64,000 bases of DNA from Aselliscus stoliczkanus (lineage: Eukaryota; Chordata; Mammalia; Chiroptera; Hipposideridae), in the NCBI GenBank assembly GCA_033961575.1, contig CM066740.1:90317117-90381116 (forward strand), read 5' to 3'. Of the stretch, positions 13,031-25,870 are shown in pieces (the first letter of the stretch is position 1; every line of letters starts with the position of its first letter). The position numbers and the translations under genes were made by a program. Under the pieces are notes generated by a model, which worked only from the letters and a program-made list of their open reading frames with translations, was not told the origin of the DNA and made no database searches.

Positions 13031-14118
13031 GGTAATTTAAGACTTATTGCTAAACTCTGTTTTTGAAAAATTTGGTTATTTTGAGGCCCTGTTAATTTTT
13101 CCAGAGAGGATTAATTATCTTCATCAGACAGGTACTTAGGTTGGAGAAGATGACTTGAATTCAATGTGTACACGAGCTGACTTGAAGCTGGGTGGAAAAA
13201 GATTTTTTTTTTTTCCAGTTTTCCCTTATTCCAAGGGTATACCCCAGAGATCAACAAACTTTTTCTGGAAAGGGACAGATAAGAAATATTTTAGGACTTG
13301 TGAGATAAGAGGCAAAATCAAAGATATTATATAAGTACTTCACTATGATGAGAAAAAAATTCCACAAATTTTTAATAATTATTCAACCTATGGTAATAAC
13401 TATGATTTTGTTTTTGTAGCACAGTCTACTAATGAAAAAATTAAAACTTGGATTGGGAGGGTGGATAACATTTCACTTAACTGAAGTTCAAACTAACTTT
13501 GCCCTATCATCAAAGCGGATAGTAAATGTTCACCTGTTCATTCTGATATATGAGCTTTTATCCATCTTTGATGAAAATATTTTTCACACAGATGCTGCCA
13601 AATAGTGGCATTAATCCATAGGCACATAATTTTATCTGAGTATATCAACCTTTAAAACGCATTTATAAAATTTTATTACTCTTTCCTTGATCTTTGCTTT
13701 TAGCATGTCATTACATTGCAGAATCATCATTTTTCAGTTGAAGGATGGGTTGAAGCTCCTCAATTACAGTTAAATGAATTTTGAATTATAGAAATCGCCT
13801 TTGTATTCGCCTTGAGGTCCAAAAACTGTTACTGGAACAGTAGTTTGATCTTGGAAAATATTTCTGCACCAAACTTATGTGGGAATGGAGATCTTGTTTA
13901 TTTTAACTTTTCATGGCATGAAAAGTGTGGAAAGCACTGATATTACTTGTGATTCAAAAAAACAGTAGGTTGTAGAAATAACTTTAATATAATGTAAAGT
14001 ACTGGTAAAGGAACTATTATTAAATCTGCAGCAAAGGTTAACTTCCAAATCCATTAAATATTTGATTTAGACGTTGAGGGCAATGTTCTTATTCAGATTA
14101 AAAAAAAAAATTTTAAAC

Positions 14119-14605
14119 CTTTTTTTTTTTTTTTAAAGATTTTTATTGGGGAATTGGAGAAGGGGAACAGACAAGTCGCTGTCCTTTTGTTCTTCAGTCT
14201 AATTGTGGAGGACATCGCTTCACTGGCCCATGTTGGTATTATCATTGCGCTCTTCCTGGGTGAGGCAGATAGGTCGCCGGCCATGTTGGCCATTGGATGG
14301 CCACCATGGGGGCTCTTGGCAGCTCACGCTGGCCTGGCTGCCGGCCACTCACGCTGACTGCTGGCCACTCACGCTGGCTGCCGGCCACTCACAGCAGCTC
14401 ATGACAGCCCACTGTAGCAGGGGCTGCAGCCTACGCCATCACCAGCAACTCACAAGAGCCCAGCTGCAGGTCGAGCTGCTGTTCACCATCTTAGCTGTAG
14501 AGGGCACAGCATCACTGGCCCTAATGTAGGATCCGAACCAAGTCCCTGCTGCTCAGAGCTGGCATCCCAAGCCAGCTCTTAACCAACGCACTACTCGGCC
14601 GGCCC
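14119..14605 (-). mobile_element. Long tRNA-headed SINE, nested in the hAT-Charlie element
   Basis: Reverse copy with T run, AAGATTTTTATTGGGGAATT, and head ending CTACTCGGCCGGCCC. It carries the extra GGTGAACAGCAGCTC segment (read in its own sense) that most copies here lack, so it belongs to a variant subfamily shared with the copy at 63262. It lacks one of the two GGGGAA blocks near the tail. Confidence 0.85.
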
Positions 14606-14639
14606 TCGGATAAATTTTAATCTCAGGCCTAAGTTCAAA

Positions 14640-15400
14640 AAATTACAATACAACTTCACCACTTTTAAGTCATCAAACTGCTTCATGGTAGGGGAATTCA
14701 GTATATTCAGTGTCTATTTCTAACAAAAATGCCTGGAAGTGAGATGGTGACATCCATAAGAGCGAATAAAAATCACCATTTGACACTAGTTGTTTAATAA
14801 CCCATGACAGATGTAAATATTTTCTGTAAAGTATCTGATGATGAATGAAAACAATGAATAAGCAAAACCTTTGAACACCATTATGTTTAAACAAGCTTTG
14901 TAAATGTGTCCATCTAAAGAAAGCCTTTTTCTGCTCCATACTTATTTTTACCATTGTTAATTGTAATACATCTTAGCAGATTCTGCTTCAGGTTGAACTG
15001 AATTAGTATTTTCTCAACTTATTTGAAAATATTTCCTCTGTAGTTGTGTTGTTTCATGCAGACTACTTATAAAGATGAATTCTTCAGTCATTTCAAACTC
15101 AGCATTGACTCCCAGATAAACAATAACTGAGCAGTACTGTAACATCAAGAGCCTAGAAAACCAAATAGAAATTATTTGCCTAATTTTTAAATGACTACTG
15201 ATATTGCTCACAACATCCTCAACTTGTAAAGCTATTCTTACTGAAAGGCTAATAGTCTTTAAAAGGTTATTTTCTGTGCACACATTTCTTTGACTTCTGT
15301 TGTCAAACATGATTTATTTAACTCACATTCATTGATGGCTTTCTGTGCTTGGCTAACAACAAATGAGCCGCTCAGAAACTTACTTTAGTTGTAGCTCATG
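14640..15400 (-). pseudogene. hAT-Charlie transposase relic
   Basis: Two open segments on the minus strand, 15310-15014 and 14954-14673, carry pieces typical of Charlie transposases of the ZBED5/GTF2IRD2-C-terminal type: GVNAEFEMTEEFIFISSLHE in the first, and IHHQILYRKYLHL and SHFQAFLLEIDTEYTEFPYH in the second. They are in the expected order. The reading frame is broken between them and no zinc-finger BED domain was recognised. It is a fossil and not a host gene. Confidence 0.65.
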
Positions 15401-15673
15401 TTCATTTTTCACCTTTCTAATGAATTTCTGCTGTGATAAGATACTCCATTTTAATTTACTGTTTTTTCTGATCATTAATTTCCTGTGAGTTGAGAATAGC
15501 GTGATGAGGGCTCAATCTGGTGATGTTTTATTTTTTTTTTTAGCATAACTAAAGTGTCACAAGATAATAATACATTTAGTGCTTTGCCATCTGATTTGGT
15601 AACTCCCCAGAAGTGCTACATATGAAGCCCACTTTTCTTGTTTTAACCTGATAGGTGTGTAACAGGAACAATT

Positions 15674-15694
15674 GAACGAGAGACAGAGAGAGAC

Positions 15695-15737
<43 letters not shown>

Positions 15738-15762
15738 CAGAGAGACAGAGAGACAGAGAGAC

Positions 15763-15799
<37 letters not shown>

Positions 15800-15810
15800 C
15801 AGAGAGAGAA
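15674..15810. repeat. GA/CAGA microsatellite
   Basis: About 135 bases of alternating (GA)n and (GACA)-type units, GAGAGACAGAGAGAGACAGA and so on. Both strands show spurious open frames (Arg-Glu-Thr or Ser-Leu runs). Confidence 0.97.
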
Positions 15811-16077
15811 GGAGACAAGCTGCAGGGACAATACATATGGCACTCAAACACTGATGAATTCCAATTGTGTCACTGGGATTTGCAGGATATCCACAGCAAT
15901 GCAAAGCTAAGTGGTCTCTGCAGCAACTCAAGTCTATCGCTGAAGTGCAACAGAAGCCACGGATAATACGCAAATGAATGAGTGTGGCTTTGTTTCAATA
16001 AAACTTTATTTATGGACACTAATATTTGAATTTCCTATGACTTTCAAGTGTTATAAAATGTATTCTTTTTCTGCTAA

Positions 16078-16725
16078 AGAATGAAATCGTACCATTGAAA
16101 ACAATATGGATGGACCTAGAGAACATTATGTTAAGTGAAATAAGTCAGTCAGAGAAAGACAAATACCATATGACCTTACTCATATGTGGAATCTGAAAAA
16201 CTGAATGAATGAGCAAAGTACACAGAAACAGTCTCATAGATACAGAGGAAAAACTGATGGTTGCTAGTTCGGAGGGGGGTGGGGATGAGAGAGAAAGGGA
16301 AGGGATTAGTTAACATAAATAGGTAACTACAATATTGCCACTGGGATATGAAAGACAGTTCGGGGAATATAAGAATGTTGTAAATATTTTGTGGGGTGTC
16401 AGATGGTCACACGTCTTGTTAGGGAGACCACTTCATGGATGGAGTAGAGGCTTGATCACTGCACTGTACACCTGAAGCTGAGATTGTATAATATTATATG
16501 CCAACTGTAATTGAACATATAGATAGTCAAGGGATGGGGATTATACTGTGGAAGGGAGTCAAAGGAATTGTGATAGTATGATATGGGGGGAGTGGGGTGA
16601 CGAACTGGGGGAGGGGGGGTAGTCACTTTGAGGGGTAAAAAAGTATAACTATTGCACTGTGTTGTACACCTGAAACTAATTTTTAAAAAAATGTTTATTT
16701 CACAATAAAAAAATTAAAAACAAAA
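16078..16725 (+). mobile_element. LINE-1 3' end inserted in the hAT-Charlie element
   Basis: Contains TGGATGGACCTAGAGAACAT, AAGTGAAATAAGTCAGTCAG, ATATGTGGAATCTGAAAAAC and the terminal TTGTACACCTGAAACTAAT, followed by an A-rich end. 5' truncated, fairly well preserved. Confidence 0.8.
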
Positions 16726-17456
16726 ACAAAAACGTATTCTTTTAATTTTTTAAACTACTCAAAATGTAAAAGCCGTGTTGGCCAATGTACCATATAAACC
16801 CAGCAGTGGACTGAATCTGACGCACAGACCACAAATCGGTAACCTGTGATGGAGTCTTTAGGAATCCCAAATGGAAGTCTGTAACATTTAATGGCCCATA
16901 AATCCTATTTTTGTCTTTTTAGCTTTACAGACCACCAGAAACTTTTCTCAGCTTTCCTCCCTCTCAGCTAGTCTTTTACAAACTGGACAAATGTCTCAAG
17001 GGGAAAAGGGAAGTTAATGCCAGGCTTCCCTCTCCCTGGGCCCTCACTCCTTTAAGTCCTCACCTCTCTGACAGTTCTCTAACACCTTTAAATATTTCAT
17101 TGAAAAAATATTTTATCCAGCTTTTCTAGTTGTTCCTAGAGGGAGAGGCGTTCTAATACAAATTTCTCTGCTCTGGGTGCAAGTGATACTTTGCCTACCA
17201 AGTATCGAGACCCATAAAGCTACAGTAACCATGGCAGTGTGATATTGTCGCCGGAGCATATAAATAGACGAACTAAAATACAGAGCTTAGAAACAAATCC
17301 ACACATTATTAAATATTTGCTAGATGATAGGGGTTATATTTCAAATTAGTGGATAAAATAAATTTCAATCAATGTTGTAGTAACAATTGGCTCTCCATAT
17401 GTAAGAAAATGAAACTGGATTCTTACATCCCACAATATAAAACTAAAAAATACCTA

Positions 17457-17561
17457 GGGCCGGCCGAGTGGCGAAGTGGTTAAGCGCTGGCTTGGGAAAC
17501 CAGTGGCCCTGGTTCAGGTCCCACATATGAGGGCCAGTGACACTGCCCTCAAAAAAAAAAA
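17457..17561 (+). mobile_element. Short tRNA-derived SINE
   Basis: Head GGGCCGGCCGAGTGGCGAAG, B box CTGGTTCAGGTCCCAC, end GCCCTC plus 11 A. Only a short ACCTA duplication is visible at the edges. Confidence 0.9.
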
Positions 17562-20335
17562 CCTAAATGTTAGAATAAAACTATAGAAACAAGCTTTTGA
17601 AATATATTTTCAGGGACACGTTAGAAATTACTAAAAAAGTTTTAATTTTGAAATAAATACACTATCATGATTCAAAATTCAAACCTTTCTAAAGGGTATA
17701 CAATGAAAAAGCACCTAAACAGAACCACACAGGATCAATTCCCTAGTGGCCAAGAACTTTATCAGTTTCCTCTGTAGCCTTCAAAAGATATTTCATGCAT
17801 ATATAAGTTCATGACAGTCTCTGTTCCATGTTTTACATCAAAGGTATTCTTTACAATATCAAAGAATACCACTCACCTCAGCACAAAGGTAAGATCATTT
17901 CTTTAAATCAAACTTAAAACTAAATTAAAAGATTAAAAAGAAAGTATGACTTTTACTGAGAAAAACACCAAGGTCAAGGCATCTTGACTGAACAGGCCTT
18001 ACAAATTTAACTATATTTTATTAAATAGGTATACTTTATGAAACAAAAATTTCCCGTTTCTCTTCACTCTCACCCAACTTAACTCCTAAGTAAACATTTA
18101 AATAATCAAGTTGGAAGGATGAAATGAATCAAACATCGATTTTCAGATACAGGTATATCTAGAAGCATTACAAAGTCAAATCCTGGATTATCAAATCTTG
18201 CTGTTTTCAGACTTTATTAGTATTCTGACAAAACAATCCACAACTGATGTTTCATGTCTTCCTTATAGCCTTGCACTTTAGCGTAAAGAGAGAATATAAT
18301 CTCCTACTGCGCAAAATGAAACTTAAGTCTAGACAGGTATAGTATGACTTGGTGAAGACGTCACCTGATAATAGCTAACAATGTCAGACACTAAATAAGA
18401 AGATTCCTGCTTCTCCTCATTAAATGCAGTAATCATGTTTTCTTTAGAAAAACGTACAAACCACATGTGAAATCATTGGCCATATCTCCTTAAACCTATT
18501 AATCCAGACTTGGCAGCTCCTAGTACACATCCTGTAACTTTTATTCTGTGTTGCGCCCATTGCTTCACTGGACTTGTCCTCTGAACATTAACTAAAGGTT
18601 CCATAGTCCATCATCTTTTCTCCTTGTTTAATGCTCTCGGTTGACAGTCTCATATGATGTCGTTGTGTTAGGAAAGTTGTCTATGATCCCAATCCAGATA
18701 TTTAGTCCCACAGATGCTTCATGGAGTTTATGTCTAAGCACAGCCCAATTTTCCCACATACTCAGGCTTGAAACTACAGAGCATTTGCAAATCCGTCTCA
18801 TTCATAAAGAATTCAATATTATTCATTCTGTTCCCACAACATTCTATCTTTATATTTCATACGTAATACCTCAATTCCAAAACTTACACTCACTGACCAT
18901 TAATTACACACCAGTAATCCTAAACATTTTTGTCTTCAAGTAAACCTCTTACAATTTAAAAACAACAGGCTGGCGAGTTCAGATCTGTTAGGAAGCTTCA
19001 TAATGAAATCCCTCAGCTTGGGAGGCAAAGCTAAGAATATTTCTCCATTCCTTTTTCCCAATATTCCCCACCCTTCTCCTTCTTCAGTCATTTTCGTATA
19101 TCTGCCATTCCTCCAAAATCCACATACCCTCACATACTTTAAAACTTTGTTCAAAACGACTCTTTGTCTAGAATCCCCCCATGTTAACCTATTGAAACTG
19201 ACCCATGCTCTGAGCACCATCTTACAACTTTCCAACTTCTAACATATTTTCAGCTTCCCTTAGTCAAAATATGCTTCCAATAACAGCCACTATTAGTTAA
19301 CTACAAAACACCCACTCTATCTTCTTCCTTCGTAAAGTTCTCGGTTTTGTTCAGAAATGCACCTCCCATAAGCAGCAGTGTGTTTCAATGTGTTTCCCTG
19401 ATCCCTGAGGAGAATCACAGTCCAATCAAATGGCAGTTGTCCAAACACTTTTATTGGTTATTTGTTTAAGACATGAACTTAGGAGGTAGTCCCAGGTAAT
19501 GAGATGCTAGCAGAAACCTGCTACGGTAGAGGAAAGCATGTGGAAAGGGTTTTCATTAATTAAAATAATAATAAATAAAAGGTTTCTTTTTTCTGTCTCT
19601 GAATGTTATCATGGGGGTATGATGCTTAACGCTCCTGCCCACTATTTTGTGGCTCTAAGAGGAACTGGACCCAGAAAGAGACCAATAAACTGTGGATGCA
19701 CAGCATAAAGACAGTAAAAACCTGGCAGACTGGCATCGAGAAGCCACTGAACTGCCCATCAGCCTAATTCCTGAGTTCCTACTGTGGAAAATATCCAGCA
19801 CCCACGAAGGTGAAACTCACAATGCCTGGCATCCAAATAAAAGATGACCAGGCATACAAAAAAGCAGGAAATCACAATGCAAACTGAAAATGATAAATCA
19901 ATCAAAACTGACCCAGACCAACATAGCAGATAAGGACCAACATAGCAGATAAGGACAAAATTAGCAGATAAGGGCATTAAAACATTTGTTGTAAGTGAAC
20001 ACAATATATTTAAAAAGCTAAGTAGAGACATGGAAGTTATAAAAGACCCAAATCAAATTTCGTAAGATAAAAACAACATCTGAGATACAAGTTACATTGG
20101 ATGTAATTAATAGCAGATTAGAAATGGTAGAAGATTAGTGAATTTGAAAGCATAAAAACAGAAACTATCTAAAATTAAACACAAAGAGGAAAAACGAATC
20201 TTAAAAAAAATGAAAAAAAGCATTAGTGAGAAGTGAGATAAGTTCAAATGGCCTAATAGTTAGGAACTGGAGTCCCAAAAAGAAAAGAGGAACAGAAAAA
20301 AATATTTCAAGAAATAACTGCCCTGGGGCCGGCCA

Positions 20336-20478
20336 AGTGGCTCAGCTGGTTAAGAGCTCACTCAAGAGTACGAGCTGAGCTCTGAGCAACAGCAGTTCGA
20401 GGCCCAGCCCAAGCTGAGCTGCCAACAGGTGGCAGGATGGCTCAGCTAAAAAAGAAAGAAAGAAAAAAGAAAAAGAAA
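20336..20478 (+). mobile_element. tRNA-derived SINE, second type
   Basis: Head GGGCCGGCCAAGTGGCTCAG, GAGCTCACTCAAGAGTACGA, B box CAGTTCGAGGCCCAG, end GGCAGGATGGCTCAGC and an AAAGAAAG tail. Target duplication AGAAATAACTGCCC on both sides. It splits a HAL1/LINE-like sequence. Confidence 0.9.
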
Positions 20479-20649
20479 GAAATAACTGCCCAAAACTTTC
20501 TAACCATAATGAGAACTATCAGATCCAAGAAACTCAACAAAGCCCAAGCACAAGAAACACAAAGACAATTACACCAAGGCACAGCATAATCAAATTGTCC
20601 CAAATCAGTGACCCAATATTAAAAGTATCCAGATAAAAAGACATGTTAT

Positions 20650-20990
20650 GCAGGAACAAACTCATAGATACAGAGAACAAATTGATGGTTGCCAGATAGG
20701 AAGGGGTTTGGAGGCAGGATGAAAAAGGGGAAAGGATTAAGAAATATAAATTGGCAGTTACAAAATAGTCATGGGATGCAAAGCAAACCATGGAGAACAT
20801 AATCAATAATGTTGTAATAATGATGTATAGCATCAGATGGGTACCAGACTTATCGGCATGATCACTTTGTAAGTTATATAAACGTCTAGTCACTATGTTG
20901 TACACTTGAAACTAATGTAATATTGTATCTTAACTGTAATTAAAATTTTTTAAAAGTTAAAAAAAAAACACCACCAGGACAAGAAAAAAA
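20650..20990 (+). mobile_element. LINE-1 3' end, truncated insertion with target duplication
   Basis: Starts near GCAGGAACAAACTCATAGAT and ends with TTGTACACTTGAAACTAATG and A-rich tail. AAAAGACATGTTAT occurs immediately before and after, a target duplication that shows insertion into the surrounding HAL1-like sequence. Confidence 0.8.
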
Positions 20991-21640
20991 AAAAAGACAT
21001 GTTATATACAGAGGAACAAAGATAAGGGTGGCCTTTTCATCAGAAACAATGCAGGAAGACCGCAGCAGTACATCTTTAAAGTACTGGGGTGGAGAAATCA
21101 ATGAGAATTCTGCATCTGGCAAATACAGGTTTCAAATCGAATGTGAAATAAAGGCACTTCAGAAATATAAATGATGAAACAATTCATTACCTGCAAACCT
21201 GCGCTGTAAGAAATGTTAAGGGGTGTCCTTCAGGCAGAACGAAAATGATACCAGATCAAAATCTGGATCGACACAAGAGAATGAAGGGCACCAAACAGGT
21301 AACTATGTGAGTAAATACATTTCATTTTTTCTTATTATTTAAATCTCTTTGAAAGATATTTGTTTAATTAAAAATAACAGCAATATCTTATGAACTTTAT
21401 AACGTAAGTAAAAATCAAATGTATGACAGCAATGGCACAAAGTCCATGAGGGGAAAATGGAAGGAAACAGAAATATACTTTTATTATATATGAAACTGTA
21501 TAATATCACTTAAAGGCAGACAGTGATAGGTAAAAGATGTACACTATAAACCCTAAAGGAACCAATAAAATAACAAAACAAACAGTTATAGATAATAATC
21601 CAACAAAAGAGAACAAATGGAAACATAAAAAAATAATACA

Positions 21641-21762
21641 GGGCCAGCTGAGTGGCGCGGTGGTTAAACGCTGGCTTGGGACGCCAGCGGCCCTGGCTTC
21701 CAGGTTCGGGTCCCACATGTGGGGGCCAGTGACACTGCCCCCCAAAAAATAAAATAAAATAA
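21641..21762 (+). mobile_element. Short tRNA-derived SINE
   Basis: Head GGGCCAGCTGAGTGGCGCGG, an extra few bases before the B box (GGCTTCCAGGTTCGGGTCCC), end CACTGCCCCC and AAAAT-repeat tail. Target duplication AAAATAATAC. Confidence 0.9.
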
Positions 21763-22259
21763 AATAATACAAAAGAATGGAGAAGAAAAGAAACAATAGC
21801 TAAATAGAAGAGAAAAAAAAAACAGGAAGACTTAATCACATTGTACATGGCCTAAACACTCCAATTAAAATGCAGAGATTGTCCAATTTTAAAAAGCAAA
21901 ACCAGTTCCTGAGAGATAGCACATTTACAAACACATAAAATGGGTTAAAATAGAGGGATAGGATAATATATATCATGCTTACACTAGTCAAGAAAACCTG
22001 GAGTGGATGTATTAATATCAGCCTAAGTAGATCTCAGAGTAAAAAACAGGATTTTTCTGTCATAGTCAAAAACATCCTTATCAATAGCTTTCTTCTGATC
22101 AAAGTTCTTTTACACAATCACTAGAGCACTTAGCCCAGCCTCTCTAGGATGGGGAACAAGTCAGTGTTGTACCCTACAAAGTACCCACTAGACTCCTAGA
22201 GAGAAACACTGAAGCTGAGACATAACAGAACTTTTGTGCTGTGTAAAAATAGGTCGACA

Positions 22260-22740
22260 CAGCAGGCCCGAAGCCACCATCTCAGAAAGGCCTGCTTGCC
22301 CAGCTGACACCTGGGACCTTGAATTTTGGGAGGGTTTCCACAGGTCCCTCAGTGACTAGGGCAGCTGACTGCCCCTAGACTGACTGTGCAAACAATGCGG
22401 CTCTCCTTCTGAGGCACGCAGCAGAGGGAACCTATGTGACCGGACCCCAGTAATGACTGAGCTCCTCGGGGCAGGAGCACTGCACACACGTTGCTGCACC
22501 TTCCCTGCTGGGGGAAGAGGGTGCCGTGTGGCCACGCATGGGACAGCAAGCCCCTGAGGAAGCCTGCACGCCGATTCCTCCAGGTCCTGTCCGCATCTCA
22601 CCCCATGGAGCTCTCCCCACTGCTTATCCTCCCACAACTCAGCAATACGTCTTAGCGAAGTACAAGCCGACGCTGAGTCCCGAGGGCCTCCCACCTGGGA
22701 GAAGCCCGGTGGGCACCCCAGCACAAACAGAGAAATCAGA
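22260..22740. repeat. GC-richer block, possibly an old LTR or DNA repeat
   Basis: This 480-bp block differs in base composition from the AT-rich flanks and contains overlapping open frames on both strands (up to 122 codons) with no protein family resemblance. Its phrasing (AATGACTGAGCTCCTCGGGG, CATCTCACCCCATGGAGCTC) looks like an ancient mammalian interspersed repeat, but I cannot name it. Confidence 0.35.
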
Positions 22741-24392
22741 TCTGTGCATGTTTACCCTTCCTCTTAAAACACTACAGGGGACATGAAGTATATATGCTTT
22801 GATAATGATTTTAGGTTTACATTGTAAAGCACTAGGATAAAAATGAAAAAGTATTAGACAACACTATTGATAAAACAGGTACAGTACTTGCAAATCGCAG
22901 TACATAAAAACGAAGACCAACATTTTAACTTTTATATAAACCTACTTTCAGCTGGCTGGAGGTGGGTGTCGAGAGATACTTTTATTGTACTGTAAACTGT
23001 TTTGAATATTTTTAAACCAAACTTACATTTACATTACATTACTTACCTACATTCTTAATGTGTTCTACTATCTTATTATAGAAAAGCTATTTTTGTTCTC
23101 ATTTGTTAAAAACAAACAACTCTTCTCCCAGGCCTAAGCTGGTTTTACCCAAAGACACCTGGCACAAAATCAGTATAATATAGTAGAATTTCAATACAGG
23201 GCTATGCAGGCGGTTGAGTGTGGAGAAAAAAGAAATGATCAATTCTAAGTAGGGAGATGATGTAAGTTTTTAATGTTTTACTTACAGCGAAAGACACACT
23301 TGACTCCGAGCTGGTTAAAGGAGAGGTATATGTGCTGCAGGTTTATCAGTTAATTCTTGGGGGAGGCGATGCGGAGTGCAGGAAGAGGCTATAGGTAAAT
23401 AAATGATCAAACATCTGCAGCATGCAGAATCAAAGTATTCCCTTGATAATATTCAAATTATCCAGATTTCCAAGAAACTGGTGAGCACACCCAGGGCTCC
23501 AAAGAGGAAATGAAAGGAGAAACCATATTACCTTTCCTGACGCCCAGGTTCACAGCACAGCATATCCTTCTAGCAAAAGACAAGTCCCCCCAAAAACTGA
23601 AAAGCAGTCTGAGGGAAATTCCAGGAAAACGAAACTGCTTGATAAAGAATGCCATTTAACACTGAGGGAATGATATGAACTATATTCACTTCAGAATAGG
23701 AATATTATGATTCCTTAAACCAGGATTCTGCACCTCGGCACGCCGGGCATTGTCGTGGTGGCAGCGGCCACCAGGGGTCAGCAGCACACTCTCTGGGTCC
23801 CAGCTGGTGCCCTGCGTGGGGCCCTTTCCCAGCCAATGCCATGCGTGCATCTACTTATACCATAAACGAATGCCGTGTTCCAGGCTCTCAGATAGGTGCG
23901 AGAGATAAAATGACAACCCTGAACAGGTATTATCCACGATGTCATGGTGCGTGATCAGGACTCACACAGTATAAAGCCACAAACGTTGGTGAGTGACACA
24001 GGAAGGACGCACATTCCAGTGAGAATGCGTACGGATCGTGAGCACACATTTCTCATTAAAAGAGGGGAGGACTGCGACCTCTGCCTGAGCTCCGGACCTT
24101 GTTCTCTTCCTTCTTCTTAGACTGAAAAAGGCCTGATTCTAACTTCAGTTTACTTCAGTATCTGTCACAGGTTTTAAAGAGGGGGGCGGTGGGGTTCTCA
24201 CAAAAATAGAGCGATCTAAACAGAAGTCGTGAATCATTTCCACAACCATTTTTCAATCCCAACCAAAATTATCAAAATTAATCTAGTAAATTTCATCTTC
24301 TGTAATCAAAATGTATGTTTTTCTTTTTAACAAATGGGTTTAGAACATACTAAACTCTTTAGAATATTTTTAAAGAGATCAAGAAGTTCCAA

Positions 24393-24500
24393 GGGCCGGC
24401 CGAGTGGCGCGGTGGTTAAGCGCTGGCTTGGGAAGCCAGCGGTCCCGGTTCGGGTCCCACATGTGAGGGCCAGTGACACTGCCCTCAAAAAAAAAAAAAA
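24393..24500 (+). mobile_element. Short tRNA-derived SINE, near-consensus
   Basis: Head GGGCCGGCCGAGTGGCGCGG, GGTTCGGGTCCCAC, end GCCCTC plus A tail; target duplication AAGAAGTTCCA. One of the least diverged copies in the window, so a recent insertion. Confidence 0.94.
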
Positions 24501-25129
24501 GAAGTTCCATGTGCAATATTTTCTGGAGACACATGGGGGAGTATTTTTTTAGTTGTTGTTTGTTTTTTACAAGCTTTCATTGTTTCTGGCAATGAAATAC
24601 AGATAGAAATAGTCCCAAATATCCATTTTCAACATTCTCAACCCCCAGCACACTTCTTTGAAAAAACATTACGTTCTCATTGTTAACTTTACCTTTATCT
24701 TAAAGCGGCAGATGAAGTGCTGATTTTCTTTGAAAACAGAGACAAGTACCACAATACATTCAGCCACATGTCATCGTAATGAAGTCAACAAATTTAGAAC
24801 ATCTGTCTTTCGGTAAAATAAAAAAAGGTATTCTAAGTTCAATAGCACTTTTACAGACTGTGCCCCTAGGGAATCCTTTGAGATATTACAGATTTCAGGG
24901 ACACTGGCCCCCTCTCCCACTCCCTCACTTATGTAGAACTGTAAAGATTTGCTCTATGTTAGAATTATTTTTGGACAATTAGGAACTTATAAACTTGGTA
25001 GGAATTAACCACGTTAGTGGTGTCCTGTAATACTTTGGACTCTGAACTTATCCGTAACTAGGAATGACTCCACGAATGCTCTTCGGTCTCTTCATCTGGG
25101 CTACCAAGTATTTACTGGCGAACGACCGA

Positions 25130-25870
25130 AACCGTCGACTCTGTCAGAGTGGCACTGCCTTGCTAGTGAGGACAGGAGCCGGATTCGCCCACAAACACGC
25201 GCTGGACGGCAGTGGGCGCCGAGCAAAGCGCCACGCGCAGGGTACGGGGCACCTGGGCTCTGCAGGCCCCTGGCGGTTCCCGGGGGGCAGCACGGCGCTC
25301 CCGAGAAGGCTCCCTGAGTAAATCCCCGAAGGCGATGAGGGAGAGGGCACGCCTCCATCCAGAAGACTCCAGGGCCTGCCAGGCCCCAGGGGAGGCGCGT
25401 CTGACCCAGGAGGCCGGGGGCAAGTCCCAGTGAGCGACGCTGCGGCACCCGCGGGTCCAGGCCACAGGCCGCCCTGCTGGCGGCGGGCGAGGACGAGCTT
25501 CATTTCTCTGAAGGAAGTGGGCACTCACAGGCCTGTTCTGCAGCGAGTGATGTGACCGACGTGCGCATTTATTAATATCTATTGCTCTCAGTACGGACTC
25601 GTGCCCTCATGCTACTCTGTGGCTGAAACCCAGTGCGACGGCCACGCTTCACCGGGGCTCGAACGGGCCCCGCTCCCAGGGGCCCCGCCAGGTGGGCGCC
25701 TGTGCTCAGTGAGTCCCACAGTGCTGAGCACACCCTCACCTTCGGGCACCTCACCTTGTCTTTTCCCTGCACGGTTCTCAGGAAGCCCTGGTTCCTTTTT
25801 GGGAGAACAGTGATTGGAACCAACGTCTGGGCACTAGGTGCGCTCGCCGCTCCTGGGGGCGGCTGCTTCC
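25130..25870. promoter_or_regulatory. Intronic CpG-dense patch
   Basis: Within AT-rich intron 6, this segment is GC-rich; I count 28 CpG dinucleotides in 25201-25500 alone. It could be an intragenic CpG island, an old retrocopy or a conversion hotspot. Overlapping open frames on both strands have no recognisable family. No splice or promoter motif decides between these options. Confidence 0.5.

Larger units (their letters stand above)
13245..16846 (-). mobile_element. hAT-Charlie DNA transposon, decayed, with nested insertions
   Basis: The left edge (ATCAACAAACTTTTTCTGGA followed by AAGGGACAG) and right interior (AATAAAACTTTATTTATGG near 16000, then a degenerate terminus) match the ends of Charlie-type hAT elements that I recognise. 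Between them lies transposase sequence on the minus strand. A long SINE (14119), a GA-rich microsatellite and a LINE-1 3' end (16078) have been inserted or have grown inside. I could not find a clean 8-bp target duplication, so the outer edges are approximate. Confidence 0.62.
19830..21480 (+). mobile_element. HAL1/LINE-1-like sequence split by later insertions
   Basis: ORF1-like phrases (ATAGCAGATTAGAAATGGTA; ATCCAAGAAACTCAACAAAG; GGTGGCCTTTTCATCAGAAA) run across the SINE at 20336 and a truncated L1 at about 20650, continuing to about 21450. No intact frame. Confidence 0.6.

Noticed and set aside
15557..15973. Ser/Leu-rich and Arg/Glu-rich open frames
   Set aside because: They are translations of the GA/CAGA microsatellite.
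24393..24500. tRNA gene candidates at the many GGTTCGGGTCC sites
   Set aside because: These have pol III box-like motifs but end in GCCCTC plus A tails with target duplications and do not form a full tRNA; they are SINEs.
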